Assembly: GCA_024279075.1 (NCBI GenBank)
Contig: JAJRRX010000187.1
Coordinates: 1-5,972 of the forward strand
Length of the DNA: 5,972 bases
DNA from: Alphaproteobacteria bacterium
Lineage (GTDB): Bacteria > Pseudomonadota > Alphaproteobacteria > Rhodobacterales > Rhodobacteraceae
Direction: 5' to 3'
Made by a program: the position numbers and the translations under genes
Notes under the pieces: model-generated
Told to the model about the DNA's origin: nothing
The model's database searches: none
Seen by the model: the letters and a program-made list of their open reading frames with translations, nothing else
Shown: positions 1 to 5,793 of the stretch, one piece after another
How the letters are laid out: each line of letters opens with the position of its first letter
Numbering within the stretch: the stretch's first letter is position 1

Positions 1-591
1 CGAATACATTTCGCCAAAGAAGGCGTAGTCCGCACCCGCATCTGTGCTCAAGAAGCCGTCATCCATAGCAATGGAATCGCCCATAGCGGCGTCAATGCGG
101 CCCGCTTGCAGATCAAGGTAAACATCGTCTTGCGAGCCATAAAGGCGCAGCTCAACATTCGGGAACTCGCCTTCCATAAAATCTTGGTGAATGGTGCCGC
201 GCTGTACGCCCACAACCTTGCCGTCCATCATCCCTGTCATCATGCCGGCAGTGCCGATGAAAGCGGCAGGGGAATTATAGTATTTCGCAGAGAAATCAAT
301 AACCTGCTTGCGCTCATCAGTGATCGACATTGAGGCGATAATCGCATCACACTTGCCCTCAAGAAGGGCCGGAATAATACCGTCCCAATCCGTTTTAACC
401 ATAGTGGCTTCCATGCCCATTTCAGCGGCCAGCGCATTGGCGATGTCGATATCAAAGCCCACAACGTCGCCCGAAGCTTCGGTGGAGGAAAACGGCGGGT
501 AAGCCCCCTCAACACAGATATTTATGTTTTGGGCTTGCGCCGCCATGGCGAATGAGGAAATGGCCGTGGCGGCCAGAAGGATCTTTTTCAT
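1..591 (-). CDS. Family-3 (polar amino acid type) ABC transporter substrate-binding protein, 3' end cut by window edge
   Basis: Periplasmic solute-binding protein that would capture an amino acid or related small ligand and deliver it to an inner-membrane ABC permease. The frame is open from the ATG at 591 to the left edge (197 codons); family members are usually about 250-260 aa, so roughly a quarter is missing. Residues 1-20 form a signal peptide (MKK, hydrophobic core, AQA cleavage site). Mature protein begins with the typical YPPF (31-34), then GFDIDIANALAAEM (45-58), which fits the family-3 signature. Further family landmarks are WDGIIPAL (69-76), the S-x-S-I-T-x-x-R block with Arg94 (in the family an Arg here contacts the ligand carboxylate), GVQRGT (128-133) and DAAMGD ending in Asp172, where the family has the amino-group contact. 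The RBS GGAGAG lies at 601-596. A methionine-rich MMTGMM stretch at 117-122 is unusual. The gene follows soxG by 92 bp on the same strand. Ligand specificity is unknown; no permease or ATPase is in view. Confidence 0.93.
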   Translation of the reverse strand, partial: MKKILLAATAISSFAMAAQAQNINICVEGAYPPFSSTEASGDVVGFDIDIANALAAEMGMEATMVKTDWDGIIPALLEGKCDAIIASMSITDERKQVIDFSAKYYNSPAAFIGTAGMMTGMMDGKVVGVQRGTIHQDFMEGEFPNVELRLYGSQDDVYLDLQAGRIDAAMGDSIAMDDGFLSTDAGADYAFFGEMYS

Positions 592-615
592 TATACTCTC
601 CAAATTGAACAGATT

Positions 616-636
616 GGTGGCGGTTGTCCCGCCACC
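616..636 (-). repeat. Perfect 8-bp stem-loop between soxG and the binding-protein gene
   Basis: GGTGGCGG (616-623) and CCGCCACC (629-636) are perfectly complementary around a 5-nt loop. On the minus strand the downstream side is AATCTGTTCAATTT, which lacks a run of U, so it is not a canonical intrinsic terminator. It lies 24 nt upstream of the binding-protein start codon, just beyond its RBS. It could be a weak terminator, an intercistronic mRNA-stabilising hairpin, or a 5'-end hairpin of a transcript from the promoter at 674-646. Confidence 0.6.
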
Positions 637-645
637 TTATGCCCA

Positions 646-674
646 ACTATCAGGCTAAAGCGCGGCATCGTCAA
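646..674 (-). promoter_or_regulatory. Candidate sigma70-type promoter for the binding-protein gene
   Basis: On the minus strand, TTGACG (674-669, five of six matches to TTGACA) is followed after 17 bp by GATAGT (651-646, four of six matches to TATAAT). Transcription would begin near 639, immediately before the stem-loop at 636-616 and about 48 nt upstream of the ATG. It lies just after the soxG stop codon, in the gap where an internal promoter would be needed. Two hexamers of this quality can occur by chance, so this is a prediction only. Confidence 0.4.
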
Positions 675-683
675 GCGCTCCGG

Positions 684-1232
684 TTACAGGAATTCGGGCA
701 TACTGCCTTTTTGTGCCGCATTCACCAGCCATTCAAACATAAATTGCTTGAGGCTGGCAAAGCAGACCAGCGTTATTTCGTCATCCGCTTCCAGCCAGAA
801 GGCCACGGCCACTTGGCCAAGGCGGGTGCGGCGGAAATCGCCTAGGGTGAAGGCCTCGGGTGCAAGGTCCACCGGCGCGCCCTTGGCCAGCACCTCGCGG
901 GCTTTGTTGCCTTTCAGGGTAAACACCGCGCGGGCGTCGGACACATCTACCGCCAGCATTGGCGCTTTGAGTTCGGCGGTGAGACGCGCGATCATGGCCT
1001 CGGGCGTGTCGCCCTGCGGCACCATGATCAAAAGCTCATCAGGGGCCATCCATGCGATGCCATTGGCGATTTTGCGAGCCGCGGGCACGGGCGTGCCAAG
1101 GGCTTTTTTTATCGCCGCGCGGGTGGCTTTGCTTAGCTCCGCTTTCAGCGTCACCATCATCACGCGCCGTTGGGCCGCCACCAGCACCGCGCCGCTGCCA
1201 TCTATCTCGCTGAAGCTCATGAGGTCAGACAT
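684..1232 (-). CDS. soxG: Sarcosine oxidase, gamma subunit
   Basis: Smallest non-zinc subunit of cytoplasmic heterotetrameric sarcosine oxidase, which oxidatively demethylates sarcosine to glycine and couples the released methylene to tetrahydrofolate. The gamma chain has no cofactor of its own; in known structures it packs against the alpha and beta subunits with a fold related to GcvT/YgfZ proteins. The call rests on length (182 aa), position directly after soxA and family-like stretches such as WMAPDELLIMVP, DVSDARAVFTLKG, a DFRRTRLGQVAVAFW segment and the C-terminal SLKQFMFEWLVNA. The start is placed at the ATG at 1232 (MSDLMSFSEIDG) because AAGGAG at 1247-1242 is 9 nt upstream. An in-frame ATG at 1271 would add 13 residues inside soxA and has poorer support. 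The start overlaps the soxA stop by 8 nt (ATGTCTGA), suggesting translational coupling. 'Sox' here means sarcosine oxidase, not the sulfur-oxidation sox system. Confidence 0.9.
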   Translation of the reverse strand: MSDLMSFSEIDGSGAVLVAAQRRVMMVTLKAELSKATRAAIKKALGTPVPAARKIANGIAWMAPDELLIMVPQGDTPEAMIARLTAELKAPMLAVDVSDARAVFTLKGNKAREVLAKGAPVDLAPEAFTLGDFRRTRLGQVAVAFWLEADDEITLVCFASLKQFMFEWLVNAAQKGSMPEFL

Positions 1233-4215
1233 CTTGCTGCGCTCCTTCTTTGTCGTAAAAAACCGGATCAACCACGCGGGCTTTATGCACCGTGCCAGCT
1301 ACGGGAAACGCCAGCACCTCACCCATGCGCGCCCTGCCACCAACGATCAGCGCCATAGCAATGGGGTGGCCCAAAGTGGGTGAGAAATAGGTGGAGGTGA
1401 CATGGCCAATGGCCTTACCATCTTCCACCGCATGGGCGGATTCTGGCAGCTTTTCGGTGTCGGATAGCGTGCGCAAGCCAACAAGCTGCTTGCGCCCCTC
1501 CGCCGTCAGAAAACTGCGCTGCATCCCGCGTTTGCCGATGAAATCCTCTTTCTTTTTAGAAACCGCCCAGCTCATGCCAAGGTCATGCGGGGTGACGGTG
1601 CCGTCGGACTCGTCGCCAACCACCACAAAGCCCTTTTCGCCGCGCATTACATGCAGCGCCTCGGTGCCATAAGGGCTGATCCCGTGGTCCGCCCCCGCTT
1701 GCAGCAACAGGTTCCACATCAGCAGCCCTTGCGAGGCAGGCACCGCGATCTCGTAGGAAAGCTCACCGGAGAAGGAAATCCGGAAAATGCGCGCCTGAAT
1801 GCCGCCAAGCTTGCCCTCGGTGAAGGTCATAAAGGGCAGCGCCTCGCGGCTCACATCCATGCCGCCCAGCGCTTCCAGCACCTTGCGAGCGTTGGGACCA
1901 GCGACCACAATTTGGGTGAATTGCTCGGTGAGGTTGGCGGTGAAAACCTTGAGCTCCCACCACTCGGTTTGCAGCCATTCTTCCATATGGGCATGAATGC
2001 GGTCCGAGCCGCCGGTGGTGGTGTGGCAGAGGAAGGTGTCCTCGTCCAGCCGCGCCACCACGCCGTCATCCATAAGAAATCCGTTTTCGTTGCACATCAG
2101 GCCATAGCGGCATTTGCCGGGTTTTAGAGTGGACATCATGTTGGTATAAACGAGGTCAAGGAACTTACCCGCATCCGGGCCTTTGACAATGATTTTGCCA
2201 AGGGTCGAGGCGTCGAAAAGGCCCACCGAGCCTCGAGTGGCAAGAATCTCGCGGGTGATGGCGTCTTGGGTGGTTTCTCCGGCTTGGAGGTAAGCATAAG
2301 CACGGCGCCAATCGGCGACCGGCTCAAAAATGGCACCGTGGCTTTCGTGCCAGCCATCTATCGTGGTTTTGCGGGTGGGTTTGAACAGCGGGCCAGCGGC
2401 CTCGCCTGCGATGGCCCCGAGCGAAATCGGCGTATAGGGCGGGCGGAAGGTGGTGGTGCCAACATTCGGAATTTCAGCATCCAGCGCCCCTGCCAGCACC
2501 GCAAGCCCGTTGATATTGCTGAGCTTGCCTTGGTCGGTGGCCATGCCAAGGGTGGTGTAGCGCTTGGTGTGCTCGACGCTCTCGAAACCCTCACGGGCGG
2601 CGAGCTGCACATCCGAGACCTTCACATCATTCTGGAAATCAAGCCAAGTTTTGGCGCGCAGTTTATAGGGGGCCTTGTCGGGCATCGACCAGATAGGAGC
2701 CATCGGGTTTTCGCTAATAGTCCGGACCTCCCGAGCGGCGGCTTCCTCGGGGAGGCTATGCCCCACCTCGTCAGCCGCTTGACGCGCCGCAGCAGTGGCG
2801 CTTTGCAGGCAAGCTTCGGTGGTAAGCGCGCCAAAAGCGCTGCCCGCAGTTATCACAAAGCCCTCGCCGTTTTGGTCAGTTGGGGGGCGGGAGGGGTCGG
2901 GCGAGAACATGGCGTTGGCCGCGTCCCAATTAAGCTTGCCGCCGCAATGGGACCAGAGGTGGACGACGGGAGAGAAACCGCCAGACATGGCAACGCAATC
3001 ACAGGCGATGGTTTCGACCGCGCCGCCAGCACCGGATTGCAGGCAAATCTCAACCGATTTTACGTGGATTTTGCCGTTGACCTTGGCGACCGCATGGCCG
3101 GTTTCAATACGAACGCCAAGCGCGCGCGCTTGCTCGGCCAGCGCGCCGCCACCTTGAGGGCGGGCATCAATAATGGCGGGGACCTCAAGGCCTACGGCAT
3201 GCAGGGTGAGGGCCGTGCGGTAGGCGTCGTCATTATTGGTGACCACAACCGTGCGTGCGCCGGGGGCGGTGCCATAAAGCCGGACGTAATCGCGAACGGC
3301 GCTCGCAAGCATAACGCCCGGAATATCATTGCCCGCGAAATTCAGCGTGCGCTCTAGCGCACCCGTTGCGGTGATAATGCGTTTGGCGCGGATGCGCCAC
3401 AAGCGGTGCCTCGGGGTGGTGCTGGGCGCGTGGTCGTTCAGGCGCTCGTAGCCAAGGGCATAGCCGTGGTCAAACACGCCAGCACCTTGGGTGCGGGGGC
3501 GCAGGGATACGTTTGGTAATTTGCCAATTTCGGTAAGCAGATGAGCAATATGGGCGGGGCCGGCACGGCCATCAACCTCGACATCATCAACCATAAGCCG
3601 CCCGCCAAAATGCGGCGATTGCTCCAGCAGCAGCACTTTGGCCCCGCTTCGCCCCGCCTCCAGCGCCGCCTCAAGGCCAGCCACCCCGCCGCCGGTGATC
3701 AGGATGTCGGTATAGGCGTAGAAATACTCGTAGCAGTCGGCGTCGCGCTCGGTTGGCACTTGGCCGAGGCCTGCTGAGCGGCGGATGATCGGCTCAAAAA
3801 CGTGCTTCCATGCCCAAGCGGGCTTCATGAAGGTTTTGTAGTAAAAGCCAGCGGGCAAAAAACGCGCCAGCTTGTTATTCAGCGCACCTATATCAAAGGC
3901 AAGGCTAGGCCAATGGTTTTGCGAGCGCGCCGTCAGGCCGTTAAACACCTCGGTGGTGGTGGCGCGTTGGTTTGGCTCAAAGCGCGCGCCCTCGCCCATG
4001 TTCATCAGGGCGTTTGGCTCTTCGCCCCCAGAGGCGACAATGCCGCGCGGGCGATGGTATTTAAACGAGCGGCCCACCATGCGGTGGTCTGCGGCCATCA
4101 GGGCGGAGGCCAGCGTATCCCCTTTGAAGCCTTGCACGGATTTGCCGTTAAAGGTGAAGCTGACGGGTGAATCACGGTCTATCAGGTGGCCGAAAGTTGG
4201 CAGGCGGAAGCTCAT
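1225..4215 (-). CDS. soxA: Sarcosine oxidase, alpha subunit (NAD-binding and folate-binding)
   Basis: Large subunit (996 aa) of heterotetrameric sarcosine oxidase. In the family it binds NAD+ and tetrahydrofolate, shares the FMN with the beta subunit, and converts the methylene from sarcosine to 5,10-methylene-THF. Residues about 15-100 are the ferredoxin-like N-terminal domain, with the conserved GRSFKYHRPRG (48-58) and EEPNAL (65-70) but none of the iron-sulfur cysteines, as usual in this subunit. A dinucleotide-binding domain begins at ITGGGVAGLEAALEAGRSGA (173-192), and ATGALERT (283-290) is the matching strand-loop. Residues about 615-990 are a GcvT-like aminomethyltransferase domain, with TEQFTQIVVAGPNA (763-776), SFSGELSYE (814-822), RGEKGF (858-863) and KKEDFIGKRG (888-897). 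The start at 4215 is chosen over the ATG at 4230 because GGGAGG (4228-4223) lies 7 nt upstream and the start forms an ATGA overlap with the soxD stop. Full length, no frameshift. Its partner soxB is not nearby. Confidence 0.97.
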   Translation of the reverse strand: MSFRLPTFGHLIDRDSPVSFTFNGKSVQGFKGDTLASALMAADHRMVGRSFKYHRPRGIVASGGEEPNALMNMGEGARFEPNQRATTTEVFNGLTARSQNHWPSLAFDIGALNNKLARFLPAGFYYKTFMKPAWAWKHVFEPIIRRSAGLGQVPTERDADCYEYFYAYTDILITGGGVAGLEAALEAGRSGAKVLLLEQSPHFGGRLMVDDVEVDGRAGPAHIAHLLTEIGKLPNVSLRPRTQGAGVFDHGYALGYERLNDHAPSTTPRHRLWRIRAKRIITATGALERTLNFAGNDIPGVMLASAVRDYVRLYGTAPGARTVVVTNNDDAYRTALTLHAVGLEVPAIIDARPQGGGALAEQARALGVRIETGHAVAKVNGKIHVKSVEICLQSGAGGAVETIACDCVAMSGGFSPVVHLWSHCGGKLNWDAANAMFSPDPSRPPTDQNGEGFVITAGSAFGALTTEACLQSATAAARQAADEVGHSLPEEAAAREVRTISENPMAPIWSMPDKAPYKLRAKTWLDFQNDVKVSDVQLAAREGFESVEHTKRYTTLGMATDQGKLSNINGLAVLAGALDAEIPNVGTTTFRPPYTPISLGAIAGEAAGPLFKPTRKTTIDGWHESHGAIFEPVADWRRAYAYLQAGETTQDAITREILATRGSVGLFDASTLGKIIVKGPDAGKFLDLVYTNMMSTLKPGKCRYGLMCNENGFLMDDGVVARLDEDTFLCHTTTGGSDRIHAHMEEWLQTEWWELKVFTANLTEQFTQIVVAGPNARKVLEALGGMDVSREALPFMTFTEGKLGGIQARIFRISFSGELSYEIAVPASQGLLMWNLLLQAGADHGISPYGTEALHVMRGEKGFVVVGDESDGTVTPHDLGMSWAVSKKKEDFIGKRGMQRSFLTAEGRKQLVGLRTLSDTEKLPESAHAVEDGKAIGHVTSTYFSPTLGHPIAMALIVGGRARMGEVLAFPVAGTVHKARVVDPVFYDKEGAQQDV

Positions 4216-4535
4216 GATTTCGCCTCCCATTCTGGCCGTTTGGCCTTGATTTTAGCGATAATCTCAGCGGGCGGCTCAAAGGTTTGGGCGCTATAGGTGC
4301 CAAATATCTCCAGCGTTACCGCACAGCGCGCCGCATGAAACCACTTGCCGCAGCCATACACATGCCGCCAGCGCTCCAACACAATGCCCTTGGGGTTTTT
4401 GCGCTCAAAAAGATAAGCGGTGAACGCATCATCCGAACTGCCATCACTATGGCGAGTTAGGTGGGCCTCGCCACCACCATGAAACTCGGTTTCTTCGGCC
4501 ATAACGCCGCAATAGGGGCAGGTTAGGAGTAGCAT
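4212..4535 (-). CDS. soxD: Sarcosine oxidase, delta subunit (zinc-binding)
   Basis: Small zinc-binding subunit of heterotetrameric sarcosine oxidase (107 aa, close to the usual family length of about 100). The N-terminal CPYCG puts Cys6 and Cys9 where the family has its first two zinc ligands. His58 and Cys62 in RHVYGCGKWF match the second ligand pair, His59 and Cys63 in characterised delta subunits. Other typical stretches are EFHGGGEAH (17-25), YLFERKNPKG (41-50) and VTLEIFGTY (73-81). The start at 4535 (MLLLTCPYCG) has GAGGG at 4547-4543, 7 nt upstream, and aligns with family N-termini. The ATG at 4595 would add 20 unrelated residues inside the upstream gene. The stop overlaps the soxA start in an ATGA. 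The gene begins 1 nt after the stop of the membrane-protein gene, not after soxB as usual. Confidence 0.93.
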   Translation of the reverse strand: MLLLTCPYCGVMAEETEFHGGGEAHLTRHSDGSSDDAFTAYLFERKNPKGIVLERWRHVYGCGKWFHAARCAVTLEIFGTYSAQTFEPPAEIIAKIKAKRPEWEAKS

Positions 4536-4536
4536 G

Positions 4537-4971
4537 TTATATCCCTCGCAGATAACCGATGAGCATTGCCCCAAAGCCCCATTGCAGGGTGCCAAGCACG
4601 GAAAATGCCAATTCGTATTTATAGGTTTCTATCGCTTTTTCCTCTGCCTTGGCGGCAAGGAGGTCATCAAAGTTTTCAGTGATTTGGTCGCGCAGTTTTG
4701 TCAGCGGCGTTGGGTCATTGTTATCATAGCTAAAATAGCGCCACATCATCCGAGATTGAGTGAGAATCTGGGAATCCCAGCGGCGGCGAGCCTCCTGCGC
4801 CATAAAGCGGTCAGTCAGAAACACCACAAAGCTAATGCAAAGCGCAAAGGAGCCGAGCGCGCCAAACAGGGTCGCATGGCCGAAGGCAACCGAAAGCACA
4901 CTGGCAAACAACCAAAATATTAGGGCGCCAAACAAAATGATCCGTTGCCAAAAGGTGAAATGCTCAAGCAT
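4537..4971 (-). CDS. Unrecognised three-helix membrane protein, first gene of the sox operon
   Basis: I do not recognise the family. The protein is 144 aa, with two adjacent hydrophobic segments (about 11-31 and 33-53) forming a hairpin. A charged, probably helical middle follows (about 54-119, starting with the basic RFMAQEARRRW and ending with an acidic/lysine-rich helix), then a third hydrophobic segment (about 121-140) and a short LRGI tail. The arginines after segment 2 suggest that the N-terminus and the middle domain are cytoplasmic. No flavin, nucleotide or metal motif is visible, so it is not a disguised soxB. The start at 4971 has AGGAAAGG at 4985-4978 with 6-nt spacing; a TTG at 5013 in the same frame would add 14 polar residues and lacks a clear RBS. 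The stop at 4539-4537 is 1 nt before the soxD ATG, and the soxD RBS lies inside this gene, so the two are probably co-translated. A link to sarcosine metabolism is inferred from position only. Confidence 0.75.
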   Translation of the reverse strand: MLEHFTFWQRIILFGALIFWLFASVLSVAFGHATLFGALGSFALCISFVVFLTDRFMAQEARRRWDSQILTQSRMMWRYFSYDNNDPTPLTKLRDQITENFDDLLAAKAEEKAIETYKYELAFSVLGTLQWGFGAMLIGYLRGI

Positions 4972-5179
4972 ATTTTGCCTTTCCTGTATCTGTTGCGGCA
5001 AGATTAGAGCCAATTAGCGCTAGGCTGAAATGTGCCAATGGGCAAGTTATTGCCGGTTTTTGCCGATAACTCGGTAAATTCTGAGTGATTTCAGGCTTTA
5101 AGGTTATACTGCCAGCATAAACATTTTTCTTAAGTGAGGTCAGACTACATTTGGTTGGATAAAAAGGACGCTGCATATA
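4972..5179. promoter_or_regulatory. Divergent intergenic region between the sox operon and the small membrane-protein gene
   Basis: This 208-bp AT-richer stretch separates two genes that point away from each other, so it should carry the promoters of both. On the plus strand, TATACT (5105-5110) is a good -10 hexamer about 70 nt before the ATG at 5180; the best -35 at 18-bp spacing is CTGAGT (5081-5086), which is weak. On the minus strand, TATAAC (5108-5103) overlaps the same site, with TTAAGA 19 bp upstream as a poor -35. A TTGGCA (-35-like, five of six) also occurs on the minus strand at 5042-5037 but has no good -10 at normal spacing. An inverted repeat lies at 5044-5073. Promoter assignments here are tentative. 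Confidence 0.4.
5044..5073. promoter_or_regulatory. Operator-like inverted repeat in the divergent intergenic region
   Basis: AGTTAT (5045-5050) and ATAACT (5066-5071) are inverted copies separated by 15 bp. One base further out on each side is not conserved, but the next pair restores C/G symmetry (CAAGTTAT against CGAGTTAT on the other strand, seven of eight matches). Inside the repeat, TGCCG occurs twice as a direct repeat (5051-5055 and 5061-5065), 10 bp apart, about one helical turn. Centre-to-centre spacing of the arms is 21 bp, two helical turns, which fits a dimeric regulator. The regulator is not identified and no regulator gene is in the window. Confidence 0.35.
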
Positions 5180-5422
5180 ATGGACGATATTCTGATAGGA
5201 ATAACCTCGATGTGGGAAAGCTTCACCACGCAAGGAACCAGTTTTATACAAACACTGTTTTCTATTTTCTGGGGGTTTGAGGCCAGTCTTTTTATGGCTC
5301 AGGTCATATTTTACAGCAATTTGTGCGTTTTTTCTTTGTGGGCCATTTATCTCATTACCCGCCGGAGAAAACCGCTTAACCGAATAGATGCCAACCATCG
5401 CTATTCGCGAGATTTGCCTTAA
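5180..5422 (+). CDS. Small single-pass membrane protein, paralogue of the next small gene
   Basis: Unrecognised 80-aa protein. Residues 1-25 hold a W-E-S-F-T-T-x-G-x-x-F-I-Q pattern (12-24), followed by an aromatic-rich stretch (26-35) and one strong hydrophobic segment (about 36-59). That segment ends in the basic TRRRK (60-64) and a polar, charged tail to residue 80. The positive cluster suggests a cytoplasmic C-terminus. It has no cleavable signal peptide that I can see. AAGGA (5164-5168) is a rather distant RBS (11 nt from the ATG). The case for a real gene is the ungapped alignment of residues 1-59 with the protein starting at 5794: 15 identities, with most of the identical residues encoded by different third bases. 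That pattern is expected from selection on this reading frame. It is transcribed divergently from the sox operon. Function unknown; a small regulatory membrane peptide or a membrane-acting toxin are possibilities that the sequence does not decide. Confidence 0.75.
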   Translation: MDDILIGITSMWESFTTQGTSFIQTLFSIFWGFEASLFMAQVIFYSNLCVFSLWAIYLITRRRKPLNRIDANHRYSRDLP

Positions 5423-5793
5423 CACCGAACAGATACGGGCCAAATAAAGCGCGCCCCAATAGCTGAATTTGCCCGACAAAGTGATTCGCTGCCTATGCGC
5501 GTATGGCCTCTTCATACCACCTTCTCCGCACATTTATCGGCGGCAACTCGCTTACTACCAGCATTCCCCTTAAAACTAACGCTATTCAAGCGGCCCCAGC
5601 CCTGTGGAAAAACTATCTCGATATTACATCGGTTTGTAACGGGACCTTCACACATATTCCGCTGCACACAACCTATAAATGCGCGCAAAAAATTTGGTCT
5701 TTGTATATAAGGCGTATTTGTGCTAATTTTGTGGTGAAAATGTGTTTTTTTCAGCAGACCCAGAAGTTCAGTAACGATATCAGGAGATAAAAG
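5423..5793. other. 371-bp intergenic stretch between the two small paralogous genes
   Basis: I see no convincing gene, RNA gene or terminator here. It becomes AT-rich from about 5660. A weak extended -10-like element, TGTGCTAAT (5719-5727), has TTTGTA (5700-5705) at 16-bp spacing and could drive the gene at 5794 with a leader of about 60 nt. TATAAA (5674-5679) and TATATA (5704-5709) lack a good -35. AGGAG (5782-5786) is a good RBS, 7 nt before the ATG at 5794. The open frames that cross this stretch show no RBS and no resemblance to the neighbouring small proteins. The length would allow a small RNA or antisense RNA, but nothing in the sequence proves one. Confidence 0.5.

Noticed and set aside
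616..636. Intrinsic terminator for the sox operon
   Set aside because: The stem is good but no U-tract follows on the minus strand, so it is reported only as a stem-loop.
748..1383. Plus-strand open frame of 211 codons
   Set aside because: Antisense to soxG and the 3' end of soxA; low-complexity Ser/Arg/Ala composition typical of a shadow frame.
2266..3357. Long plus-strand open frame of 363 codons
   Set aside because: It lies entirely antisense to soxA, whose domains run unbroken through the region. GC-rich codon use in soxA keeps the opposite frame open; no RBS or recognisable motif.
4972..5013. TTG start at 5013 extending the membrane protein by 14 residues
   Set aside because: The ATG at 4971 has a well-placed AGGAAAGG RBS, and the extension is polar with no clear RBS of its own.
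5176..5181. Perfect TATAAT on the plus strand
   Set aside because: It overlaps the ATG at 5180, so transcription would start inside the gene; no -35 at proper spacing. Likely chance.
4964..5533. Minus-strand open frame of 189 codons across the divergent intergenic region
   Set aside because: It is antisense to the 5180-5422 gene, whose plus-strand frame is supported by its paralogue and RBS. It shows no family features, and its end overlaps the start of the membrane-protein gene.
5603..5611. TGTGGAAAA, one mismatch from a DnaA box
   Set aside because: A single isolated near-match with no second box, AT-rich unwinding element or replication gene nearby; not an origin.
5503..5790. Plus-strand open frame of 95 codons between the two small genes (and a shorter one at 5495-5710)
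   Set aside because: No RBS before the start, odd composition, and no resemblance to the neighbouring small proteins; treated as chance.
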